Assembly (NCBI GenBank): GCA_003483645.1 | Contig: DMYM01000465.1 | Location: 1 to 6,292, forward strand | Reading direction: 5' to 3' | DNA from: Verrucomicrobiales bacterium | GTDB taxonomy: Bacteria > Verrucomicrobiota > Verrucomicrobiia > Verrucomicrobiales > Akkermansiaceae | Length of the DNA: 6,292 bases | Shown: positions 1 through 5,265 of the stretch, piece after piece | Layout: each line of letters begins with the position of its first letter | How positions within the stretch are numbered: position 1 is the stretch's first letter | Position numbers and translations under genes: made by a program | The notes under the pieces: model-generated | Seen by the model: only the letters and a program-made list of their open reading frames with translations | Told to the model about the DNA's origin: nothing | Databases searched by the model: none

Positions 1-159
1 ACCCTCGGGGATGCCGGTCACCTCTCCCCCCCTCTCGCCGCCTGGGCCACCAATCTCCTCTTCACCTCCATTGCCCTGCTCCTCTTCTGGCGCCGCCTGC
101 AGGGCCGCCCCATCTATCAGACCATCCTCAGTCACACTCCCTTGAGTAACGGGGATTGA
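1..159 (+). CDS. LptF/LptG-family LPS export permease, C-terminal fragment
   Basis: This is the last 52 codons of a gene that enters from the left edge and ends at TGA 157-159. The visible peptide begins TLGDAGHLSPPLAAWATN and continues into a hydrophobic helix (about residues 17-32 of the fragment, NLLFTSIALLLFW). It then has a short basic segment (RRLQGRP) and a polar tail. A Gly-rich stretch, then a 'PP-x-AAW-x-x-N' motif, then the last membrane helix followed by Arg residues is the characteristic C-terminus of LptF/LptG (YjgP/YjgQ). These are the inner-membrane permease subunits of the Lpt ABC transporter, which extracts lipopolysaccharide and passes it to the periplasmic bridge. The family assignment rests on this short tail only, so LptF cannot be separated from LptG. 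No hairpin terminator is visible in the pyrimidine-rich 160-229 spacer, so read-through into the next gene is possible. Confidence 0.82.
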   Translation, partial: TLGDAGHLSPPLAAWATNLLFTSIALLLFWRRLQGRPIYQTILSHTPLSNGD

Positions 160-259
160 TTCTCCTCCTCACTTTCACTTTCCACAGCGCCCACTTTCCC
201 CTTCACTTCCGTCACGGCTCAGTCCCACCGTGACAAAGCCGATCACTTTCATTCTTCTT

Positions 260-832
260 ATGCCCCTCGCCGACTCCTGGCACATCAAGTCTCGCGCGCA
301 TCATTGCTCCGTCACCGGGAAGCCGTTCACCGAAGGGGAAGCCTTCTATACAGCTCTCCTCCCTGACCCGGAGTCCGATGGCTACCTGCGGTTGGACTTC
401 TCCCCGGCGGCCTGGGACGCCCGTGGCGAGGAATCAGAGCAACCCTTCTCCTTCTGGCGCACCGTCTACCGGCCTCCCGAAGTGAAAGCCAAGGTCAAGA
501 TCATCGACCGGGGCGATCCTGAATCTCTCCTCACCAGCCTGATCGAGAAGGATGAAGCTCACACCGAAAACACCCGTTACATTCTGGCCGTCATGCTCGA
601 GAGGAAAAAGATCCTTATCGAAACGGACTCTCAGAAAACCCGCACCGGGCTCCTCCGTATTTACCAGCACCGTTACTCGGGCGAGATCTTCATCGTGAAG
701 GATCCCCAGATTCCCCTTAGCCAGGTGACTCCCCTCCAGGAAGAAGTCCAGAAACTCCTCTCCCCAGATGAAGAAACACCGGCGGAGGGAGAAAGCGAAG
801 AACCGACCGCGATAAATACCGACGGAGAATAG
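260..832 (+). CDS. Conserved hypothetical cytoplasmic protein with acidic C-terminus
   Basis: This encodes 190 residues from ATG 260; an in-frame GTG at 230 would add ten residues (MTKPITFILL). I prefer 260 because it is an ATG and the added segment is short and hydrophobic without being a convincing signal peptide. Neither start has a clear ribosome binding site. The N-terminus reads W-H-I-K-S-R-A-H-H-C-S-V-T-G-K-P-F (about residues 7-23), followed by an E-G-E-A-F-Y-T segment. This resembles a treble-clef or zinc-ribbon-like entry but has only one Cys, so metal binding is not supported. The middle (about 95-150) is helical and charged and the tail is strongly acidic (PDEETPAEGESEEPT). No transmembrane helix is visible. 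It lies 100 bp after the Lpt permease on the same strand, so co-transcription is possible. I recognise no named family and assign no function. The coding call is supported by length and by the GC-rich third-position pattern. Confidence 0.8.
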   Translation: MPLADSWHIKSRAHHCSVTGKPFTEGEAFYTALLPDPESDGYLRLDFSPAAWDARGEESEQPFSFWRTVYRPPEVKAKVKIIDRGDPESLLTSLIEKDEAHTENTRYILAVMLERKKILIETDSQKTRTGLLRIYQHRYSGEIFIVKDPQIPLSQVTPLQEEVQKLLSPDEETPAEGESEEPTAINTDGE

Positions 833-874
833 GGCGGCCTGATCTGTCGTTTGCCAATTGATCTTCAGGCAGGC

Positions 875-896
875 AGGGAGGGTGGATTCACTCCCT
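875..896 (+). terminator. Weak stem-loop downstream of the 260-832 gene
   Basis: AGGGAG (875-880) is exactly complementary to CTCCCT (891-896) across a 10-nt loop, 43 bp after the stop codon. There is no U-tract on either side, so it is at best a Rho-dependent or structural 3' end signal. The six-base-pair stem could also be chance. Confidence 0.25.
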
Positions 897-937
897 CATG
901 AAAAGGCATCCTCCGCCCCCCACCGCTCGACGTCCCA

Positions 938-986
938 ATAGCCCTTAATCCTGATTACCACTAACTAATACCCAATATTCCGATAA
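938..986 (+). promoter_or_regulatory. AT-rich island upstream of the pseudokinase-lectin gene
   Basis: Within otherwise GC-rich DNA, this stretch of the 220-bp spacer is markedly AT-rich (TTAATCC, GATTACC, ACTAACTAATACCC, AATATTCC). It lies 67-115 bp before ATG 1053. That makes it the most likely site of the promoter for the long gene. I do not see a well-spaced -35/-10 pair of the sigma-70 type and do not assign one. A TTGACG at 1001-1006 has no good -10 partner. Confidence 0.3.
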
Positions 987-1052
987 CCCCCTTTTCCTTT
1001 TTGACGGGAAATGGCTATCCTTCCCTGATCGGCAGGATTCCAGACCTCCAAA

Positions 1053-3452
1053 ATGCAAGCTTCCATGGATTTCGACGCCCAATCGTCCGATACTCAACCC
1101 GGTGCCAGCGTAACCCTTGCCGACGCCACGAGCTCCGATCGGATCGATCACAAGCAGGCTGTCGAACTGGTCATCTCTCTTTGTGAGAAGACCGCTCCCG
1201 CGCACCAGCGGGGCCTGGCTTACGGTGGACTCTCCCCCCGCAAGGTGCTGATTGACGAGAACTTCAGTCTCTCCATCACCCTTGAACCCGCTTCCGGATC
1301 ACTTGAGACCATTGATGAAAGCAACCGCGACTACGTCGCACCGGAATTGCTCTCCGGAAAAGACTGTAACGCACGCTGCGACGTTTATTCGCTCGGCCGC
1401 ATCCTCTACCGGCTCCTCACCGGCACGGATCCGCAGGGTGACACCCCCCCCGCTCCTTCCTCCATCCGCAAGACTCCCCTGGTCCTGGACACCCTGATCA
1501 AGAAGGCCACCACCCCCGATCCCGAAGCACGCATCGACTCAGTGGAAAAGCTGGCCAATGACCTCCTCCTAACCGCAAAGCTGCAACCCACCATCAAACG
1601 CCCGGAGGCCCCCGTCACCCGCATTCCCGAGCGTCCCCGGCGACCGCTCCCGTCCGCCAACATCAGACCTGACCGGTCCATCGAGATTCCCTGGAGGATC
1701 ATTACCGGAATCGCTCTCGCCCTCGTAGCCCTCTGGGTGATCATCCAGTTGACCTCAAACTTCGGCCGGGAGGTGGAGGAAGGAATCAGTCCAGCTCCCT
1801 ACGACCCGAGCCGGGACCGTGAACTTGCCGAGCGCCGTGATCCCATCGATCGGGACCGCGACAGGCGGGACGCAGCCCGGAACCCCGAGACCAGGCCCCG
1901 GACCAGAGCCCCCGTTCCCCGTGAGCGCCTCCGCGACTCCCTCCCCCGCCTGAAGACTGCCCTCCATGCCGGCCAGCGCAATGAGCTGCCGCCGAAGGCA
2001 ATCTGGCGCAACGACAGCACCTACGCCCTCTGGGATCGCGCCATGACCTGGCAGGACGCCAGGGCATTTGCGGAAGCTCATGGTGCCCACCTGGCGATCC
2101 TCTCCGACCGCGGAGAACGCCAATGGATCCGCGACCAGTTCGACCTGCGTTATCCAGCCTGGCTCGGAGCCGGCAAAGGAGCGCACGATCGCTGGCAGTG
2201 GCTCGATGGCACGTCCATGCCCACCACCCGGTCGGTGGGCAACCCGGAAGACCGCTACCTCGCCCTCAACAAAAATGGCCTCATCATGCCTGCCGACGCC
2301 AAACGGAAATGTGATGTCCTGCTCGAGTGGCGGGACGACGGCACCAACCCGGGCACCGAACGCGAACAGCTCAAACGGGTCAAGGCCCTCGCCCTGTCGG
2401 GATCCAGGGAATCCCTCCTCCAGGGAGCGGGACTCCCCATTGGCACCCGCACCTTTGGGAACTCCCATTTCTACGCGCTCAGGGGCGACATGGTTACCTG
2501 GGATGAAGCGCTCGACTTGGCTGCCATTCACGGAGCCTATCTCGCCGTCCCCTCCAGTGCTGAAGAACACCGCTGGATCTGTGAGAACTTCTGGATCTAT
2601 CTTGGCACGGGTCAGGGACTCTGGCTGGGAGGTTTCCGGAGCCAGGCTGGCCAACCGTGGAAGTGGGTCAGCCGGGAATCCTGGCACAGCGCCGGCCTCC
2701 CGGAGAACGCCAACACCCACCCCCTGTTCAATCGCATCCTCCTGCAGGGCGCGGGAGAAACCGGCACCGGCAGATGGACCATGGTAGATGGTTCCAGGAG
2801 AAAGGCCCCCGGTATGCTCCTGGAGTGGAGTTCACCGGCCGAGGTCAGGGACGGAGAAGTTGCCCGGGGATTTGCCGCCGACCCGTGGCTGGCCGCCATC
2901 AACCGCAAAACCCAGCAGTTCGTCGGAGCCGATCTGAGCGCCTTCGACTGGGACAGGAGAAAACTGGTCGAACAGTATGTTCGCAGCCTTAAGAACTTGA
3001 TCCGCGCCCAGAAGTCCGCAACGAAGAATGCACTCCGCCAACCGGGTCAGAACACAGTGGCCTTGCGCGAGAGACTTGCGCTCTGGGAGAGCCTCGAAAA
3101 AGACCTCCTTGAAGCCTCCGGGAAGAACCAGCTCCTGCCTGCCCTCCCTGCTGACGGACCCAAGGCCTTTATTACCATCCACGAGCGCGCGACCGGGACA
3201 CTCACGCAACTTGAGGACAAATACGACGCCAGGATCAAGGAACGGCAGAAGACCTACCGCAACCAGATCGAAGTTCAGGCCCAAGCCCTTTCGGACCAGG
3301 GGCATCTCGATACAGCCAACGATCTCCACAGTGCCCTGCGCCCGCTCAAACCCGATCTCAAGGCCTTCCTCCGCCTCCTCTACCCCCGAAATCCGGACCG
3401 CGGCACTCTCCCCTGGGAACCACGCCGGGATCTCCCCGGCGAAAACGAATAG
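1053..3452 (+). CDS. Membrane pseudokinase with tandem C-type-lectin-like domains
   Basis: This encodes 799 residues. An in-frame TGA at 1026-1028 limits the start to ATG 1053 or ATG 1065, so no N-terminal extension is possible. Residues about 31-175 match the C-lobe of a Ser/Thr protein kinase from helix E onward. The APE motif is intact (VAPE, 95-98), as is the helix F signature D-V-Y-S-L-G-x-x-L-Y-x-L-L-T-G (110-124). The conserved Arg near the end (DPEAR, R160), which normally pairs with the APE Glu, is also present. The HRD loop reads Y-G-G-L-S-P-R-K-V (57-65) and DFG is absent. The entire N-lobe (Gly loop, VAIK Lys, helix C) is missing, so phosphotransfer is not expected. A Pro/Arg-rich stretch precedes one transmembrane helix (about 214-234), followed by an Arg/Asp-rich linker (about 250-295). 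Two C-type-lectin-like domains follow (about 322-428 and 471-594), each starting with T-W-x-x-A and a WLG core and ending with LLEW. They lack the usual disulfide Cys pairs and a clear EPN/WND calcium site. The C-terminus (595-799) is charged and helical, possibly coiled coil. Topology is probably N-in with the lectin part in the periplasm. The role is unknown; a scaffold or envelope sensor is an inference. Confidence 0.9.
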   Translation: MQASMDFDAQSSDTQPGASVTLADATSSDRIDHKQAVELVISLCEKTAPAHQRGLAYGGLSPRKVLIDENFSLSITLEPASGSLETIDESNRDYVAPELLSGKDCNARCDVYSLGRILYRLLTGTDPQGDTPPAPSSIRKTPLVLDTLIKKATTPDPEARIDSVEKLANDLLLTAKLQPTIKRPEAPVTRIPERPRRPLPSANIRPDRSIEIPWRIITGIALALVALWVIIQLTSNFGREVEEGISPAPYDPSRDRELAERRDPIDRDRDRRDAARNPETRPRTRAPVPRERLRDSLPRLKTALHAGQRNELPPKAIWRNDSTYALWDRAMTWQDARAFAEAHGAHLAILSDRGERQWIRDQFDLRYPAWLGAGKGAHDRWQWLDGTSMPTTRSVGNPEDRYLALNKNGLIMPADAKRKCDVLLEWRDDGTNPGTEREQLKRVKALALSGSRESLLQGAGLPIGTRTFGNSHFYALRGDMVTWDEALDLAAIHGAYLAVPSSAEEHRWICENFWIYLGTGQGLWLGGFRSQAGQPWKWVSRESWHSAGLPENANTHPLFNRILLQGAGETGTGRWTMVDGSRRKAPGMLLEWSSPAEVRDGEVARGFAADPWLAAINRKTQQFVGADLSAFDWDRRKLVEQYVRSLKNLIRAQKSATKNALRQPGQNTVALRERLALWESLEKDLLEASGKNQLLPALPADGPKAFITIHERATGTLTQLEDKYDARIKERQKTYRNQIEVQAQALSDQGHLDTANDLHSALRPLKPDLKAFLRLLYPRNPDRGTLPWEPRRDLPGENE

Positions 3453-3517
3453 ACCCCTGCTACTCCATGCGGGTAGGACTTTTGCATCGATTCTGCCAGC
3501 AGGATCACAAGTCCATC

Positions 3518-3539
3518 GCCCCGTCGGCGGCAGCGGGGT
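3518..3539 (+). terminator. Weak GC stem-loop after the pseudokinase-lectin gene
   Basis: CCCCG (3519-3523) pairs with CGGGG (3534-3538) across a 10-nt loop, with a possible G-T closing pair at 3518/3539, 66 bp after the stop codon. Only two T residues follow, so a classical Rho-independent terminator is not supported. It may mark the transcript end or be chance. Confidence 0.3.
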
Positions 3540-3555
3540 TCCGTAGCGTCCATAC

Positions 3556-3569
3556 TTATTAGCTAATAA
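3556..3569 (+). promoter_or_regulatory. Perfect 14-bp AT palindrome upstream of the TIGR04073-like gene
   Basis: TTATTAGCTAATAA is identical to its own reverse complement and ends 44 bp before ATG 3614. It is an AT island inside GC-rich DNA. A symmetrical site at this distance suits a dimeric regulator's operator or overlaps the promoter's -10 region. No partner -35 is obvious, so which of these it is remains an inference. Confidence 0.4.
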
Positions 3570-3613
3570 CCGCTTGCCAGTCCCTGCGTTCCTCGCTCAA
3601 ACTGTTCCCCGTA

Positions 3614-4042
3614 ATGAGAAAACTGATCCTGATCGCCTCCCTCTTTGCCTTGTCCGGCGCCGCCTGCGCCGACATCCAAGCGCCTCCGGGAGCACAGTAC
3701 AACTCCTCTCGCAAGCTCGGTCGTGCCCTAGCCAACATCCTCTACGGAGCGGTCGAGATTCCCGAACAGTTCTTCCGTCGCGGCAGTCAGAGCGGTCGCA
3801 AGGCCGGCGGTACCTACGGAATCGTCGATGGAGGCCAGCGCACCCTCAAGCGCATGGGCTACGGTTTCTACGAGCTCCTCACCTTCTACTGCCCCACCTA
3901 TAACGGCACTTTCAAGCCGCCCTACAAGAAGTGCGGAACTGATTGGCGAGTCGAAATGAACCCGCACGACGGGCTGTCTGAATTCCCGCCCGAACTCGGC
4001 TTTGAGCCCTCCTTCAGCCATGCCCGCCGTCAAAGCCGGTAA
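3614..4042 (+). CDS. Exosortase-system-associated protein, TIGR04073-like, exported
   Basis: This encodes 142 residues starting at ATG 3614. A signal peptide is clear: M-R-K, a hydrophobic core (LILIASLFALSG) and a cleavage site of the A-x-A kind (A-C-A before D20). The Cys at 18 is not in a good lipobox (G-A-A-C, with Gly where Leu is normal), so a lipoprotein is less likely than signal peptidase I processing. The mature part has the pattern I associate with the TIGR04073 family: K-L-G-R-A-L-A-N-I-L-Y-G-A-V-E-I-P-E (34-51), a Gly-rich Y-G-I-V-D-G-G (68-74), then R-M-G-Y-G-F-Y-E-L-L-T-F (80-91). The length is about normal for that family, which co-occurs with exosortase/PEP-CTERM sorting in Verrucomicrobiota and Lentisphaerota and has no known biochemical role. 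After residue 95 the sequence diverges into a Pro- and charge-rich tail. The gene has its own upstream palindrome and a strong terminator, so it is probably monocistronic. Confidence 0.85.
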   Translation: MRKLILIASLFALSGAACADIQAPPGAQYNSSRKLGRALANILYGAVEIPEQFFRRGSQSGRKAGGTYGIVDGGQRTLKRMGYGFYELLTFYCPTYNGTFKPPYKKCGTDWRVEMNPHDGLSEFPPELGFEPSFSHARRQSR

Positions 4043-4077
4043 CGACAGGACACTTTCCAAAAAAACCGAAATAATAG

Positions 4078-4105
4078 AGACCCGGTTCCGGCCGGGTCTT
4101 TTTTT
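4078..4105 (+). terminator. Rho-independent terminator
   Basis: GACCCGG (4079-4085) pairs perfectly with CCGGGTC (4092-4098) over a 6-nt loop, extended by A4078-T4099. The stem is followed at once by seven T residues (4099-4105). It sits 36 bp after the TIGR04073-like stop codon and separates that gene from the SHD1 gene. The 5' side carries A-rich sequence (about 4059-4076), but there is no matching terminator for the other strand. Confidence 0.92.
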
Positions 4106-4149
4106 CGTCGCCAGCCCGGGCGAAATCCTGGCATGGAAAACACCCCCAG

Positions 4150-4212
4150 CCAGTGATCGCCTTCAGCATCGATCCGGATATGCGGTCCCTCCGCGCCGAA
4201 ACCAATCACTGG
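4150..4212. repeat. 8-bp inverted repeat flanking a 47-bp spacer
   Basis: CCAGTGAT (4150-4157) recurs inverted as ATCACTGG (4205-4212) in the spacer before the SHD1 gene. Both arms fall between the terminator at 4078-4105 and the start codon, where the promoter must lie. It could be a pair of half-sites for a regulator, but eight bases over this distance can arise by chance. Confidence 0.25.
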
Positions 4213-4227
4213 TCACCCCCCGGTAAG

Positions 4228-4250
4228 GCTGCTAGAATCATTCCAGCAGC
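4228..4250 (+). promoter_or_regulatory. Stem-loop occupying the ribosome-binding region of the SHD1 gene
   Basis: GCTGCT (4228-4233) pairs exactly with AGCAGC (4245-4250) across an 11-nt loop, with a G-T extension at 4227/4251. The hairpin ends two bases before ATG 4253, and no Shine-Dalgarno sequence is present. If it forms in the mRNA it would sit where the 30S subunit binds, so a translational effect is possible. This is inferred from position only. Confidence 0.35.
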
Positions 4251-4252
4251 TC

Positions 4253-5071
4253 ATGCGGCCCCTTCTCCTCCTACTTGTTCTAGCCTCCAGCATGGCAGCC
4301 CCGGCTGCCATGCGTGCGTGGCGCAACCTGGAGGGCACCAGGAGCTTCCAAGCCGAGTATCTTTCCAGCGACGGTGCACGCGTCACTCTCAAGCGCCGCG
4401 ATGGACGGATCATCACCCTGAGCATCAGGAAACTGCACACCGGGGACCAGGCCTGGGTGCGCAGCAATGTCGCTCCCAAGGATCTCGCCGCCGACGCCCC
4501 ACCTCCCAAGGGGGCAGCATTCGACCAGCTCGAGTTCGGCGACGACCGCAATACGGTGGAGAAGAAACTCAAAGTCAGTCTGCTCGTCACCTCCGCCGGC
4601 GACGGAATCTTCCTCGGGCGCACCGGACTCAATGGGATCTACAAGACCAAGGCCACCATCGGCGGACTGCACTGCTTCCTTTTCTTCGACTGGCACAAAA
4701 GCGGGGGACTTCGTGAAGTGACCCTCCAGACTCAACCCGTCAGCAAGGGCCAGTATATCACCTCCCTGCGTGGCAACTGGGCCGAACTCATCGATCTCCT
4801 CGGCAAGTTGCATGGTCGACCGGTGCAGGCCGCCGGGTTTCCCGATGTCGACGAGCTTCAGGACGGTGCCATCCTGGGGTCCCACCTCTGGTACACCGAG
4901 GAGGGACACAGCGTCATTCTGGGGACCGGGCAGGAAGGCAGTGGTTACAACGTGGTGGTTCGAATCACTTCCGAACGGATCCGCCCGGTGCCCATTGGAG
5001 TTCCAGCTGGCACTCCCGGAGCGAACGATCCGGACAGCCCTCTTCCCAAGCCCGCCAACTTCCAGCCCTGA
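4253..5071 (+). CDS. Exported SHD1-domain protein of unknown function
   Basis: This encodes 272 residues from ATG 4253. The N-terminus is a signal peptide (M-R-P then five Leu, V-L-A-S-S-M-A-A), with cleavage likely around residues 15-19. ATG 4292 and 4310 are in frame but would remove the signal peptide. Residues about 22-69 are a good SHD1 (SLA1 homology domain 1) match: A-W-R-N-L-E-G-T-R-S-F-Q-A-E-Y, then G-A-R-V-T-L-K-R-R-D-G-R, then L-H-T-G-D-Q-A-W-V. SHD1 is a small beta-barrel that in yeast Sla1 binds NPF peptides. Secreted bacterial copies are common in Planctomycetota and Verrucomicrobiota, with unknown partners. After a Pro-rich hinge (82-87) comes a second region (about 90-246) of mixed alpha/beta character (F-D-Q-L-E-F-G-D-D at 90-98; W-A-E-L-I-D-L-L-G-K-L) that I do not recognise. 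A Pro-rich tail (247-272) ends the protein. It converges with the esterase gene. Confidence 0.85.
   Translation: MRPLLLLLVLASSMAAPAAMRAWRNLEGTRSFQAEYLSSDGARVTLKRRDGRIITLSIRKLHTGDQAWVRSNVAPKDLAADAPPPKGAAFDQLEFGDDRNTVEKKLKVSLLVTSAGDGIFLGRTGLNGIYKTKATIGGLHCFLFFDWHKSGGLREVTLQTQPVSKGQYITSLRGNWAELIDLLGKLHGRPVQAAGFPDVDELQDGAILGSHLWYTEEGHSVILGTGQEGSGYNVVVRITSERIRPVPIGVPAGTPGANDPDSPLPKPANFQP
4290..4313 (+). repeat. Near-perfect GC-rich inverted repeat inside the start of the SHD1 gene
   Basis: GCATGGCAGCC (4290-4300) is exactly complementary to GGCTGCCATGC (4303-4313), with only CC between. As RNA this gives a 10-bp stem with a 4-nt loop, 37 bp into the coding sequence, over the codons for the signal-peptide end (S-M-A-A-P-A-A-M). 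It may slow early translation or act with the hairpin at 4228-4250. The encoded Ala/Met repetition partly explains the symmetry. Confidence 0.6.
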
Positions 5072-5083
5072 GGAATCCATGCC

Positions 5084-5103
5084 ACCTCGACCGGATCCGA
5101 GGT
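5084..5103. repeat. Stem-loop just after the SHD1 stop codon
   Basis: ACCTCG (5084-5089) pairs with CGAGGT (5098-5103) over an 8-nt loop, 13 bp after TGA 5069-5071. No T-tract follows, so it is a possible 3'-end structure for the SHD1 transcript and not a classical terminator. Confidence 0.35.
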
Positions 5104-5122
5104 AATGCCGCCCTCCCCCCGA

Positions 5123-5155
5123 GACCCCCCTTCACACCTCGAAGGAGAGGGGGTC
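5123..5155. repeat. Imperfect intergenic palindrome, possible dispersed repeat unit
   Basis: GACCCCC (5123-5129) pairs with GGGGGTC (5149-5155), and CTTC (5130-5133) pairs with GAAG (5141-5144). This leaves a 4-nt bulge (5145-5148) and a 7-nt loop. A C-run, then a CTTC-type arm, then a G-run in a convergent spacer is the look of REP-like dispersed intergenic palindromes seen in many GC-rich genomes. Only one copy is in this window, so the repeat status is inferred. Confidence 0.45.
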
Positions 5156-5236
5156 GGTCTGCTCCTCCTCGCGGTCGAGCCATCAGCAAAGCCGGAGAGG
5201 ATGACCTGGTTCTTCGATCCGGTGGGAATTCCCTCT

Positions 5237-5256
5237 ATGTCCACCGCGCAGGACAT
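5237..5256 (-). terminator. Weak stem-loop downstream of the esterase gene
   Basis: ATGTCC (5237-5242) pairs with GGACAT (5251-5256) over an 8-nt loop, 9 bp beyond the esterase stop codon on the minus strand. It is flanked by the palindrome GGGAATTCCC (5224-5233) and by GGGAATTC (5260-5267), which overlaps the stop codon. There is no U-tract, so termination is only suggested by position. Confidence 0.3.
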
Positions 5257-5265
5257 CCCGGGAAT

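Noticed and set aside
1001..1029. Sigma-70 promoter with TTGACG at 1001
   Set aside because: The position 17 bp downstream (CCTGAT) is a poor -10 box, and it would leave only about 20 bases of leader before ATG 1053.
945..1205. 86-residue minus-strand open frame over the pseudokinase start
   Set aside because: It overlaps the spacer and the first codons of the real gene on the opposite strand, with no domain or signal peptide.
1053..1600. Active Ser/Thr protein kinase
   Set aside because: No N-lobe, no HRD aspartate and no DFG motif, so only the C-lobe scaffold remains.
1755..2720. 321-residue open frame on the minus strand
   Set aside because: It is fully antisense to the lectin-like part of the pseudokinase gene, shows no recognisable domain, and is explained by the GC-rich codon use of the + strand gene.
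3614..3680. Lipoprotein signal peptide in the TIGR04073-like protein
   Set aside because: The residues before Cys18 are G-A-A and not a Leu-type lipobox, while A-C-A before D20 fits signal peptidase I.
4280..5080. 266-residue open frame on the minus strand
   Set aside because: It is antisense to the SHD1 gene, whose + strand product has a signal peptide and a recognisable domain.
4945..5256. 103-residue minus-strand open frame through the convergent spacer
   Set aside because: Most of it is antisense to the SHD1 gene, and the rest translates the palindromic spacer into low-complexity Arg/Gly/Pro/Ser sequence.
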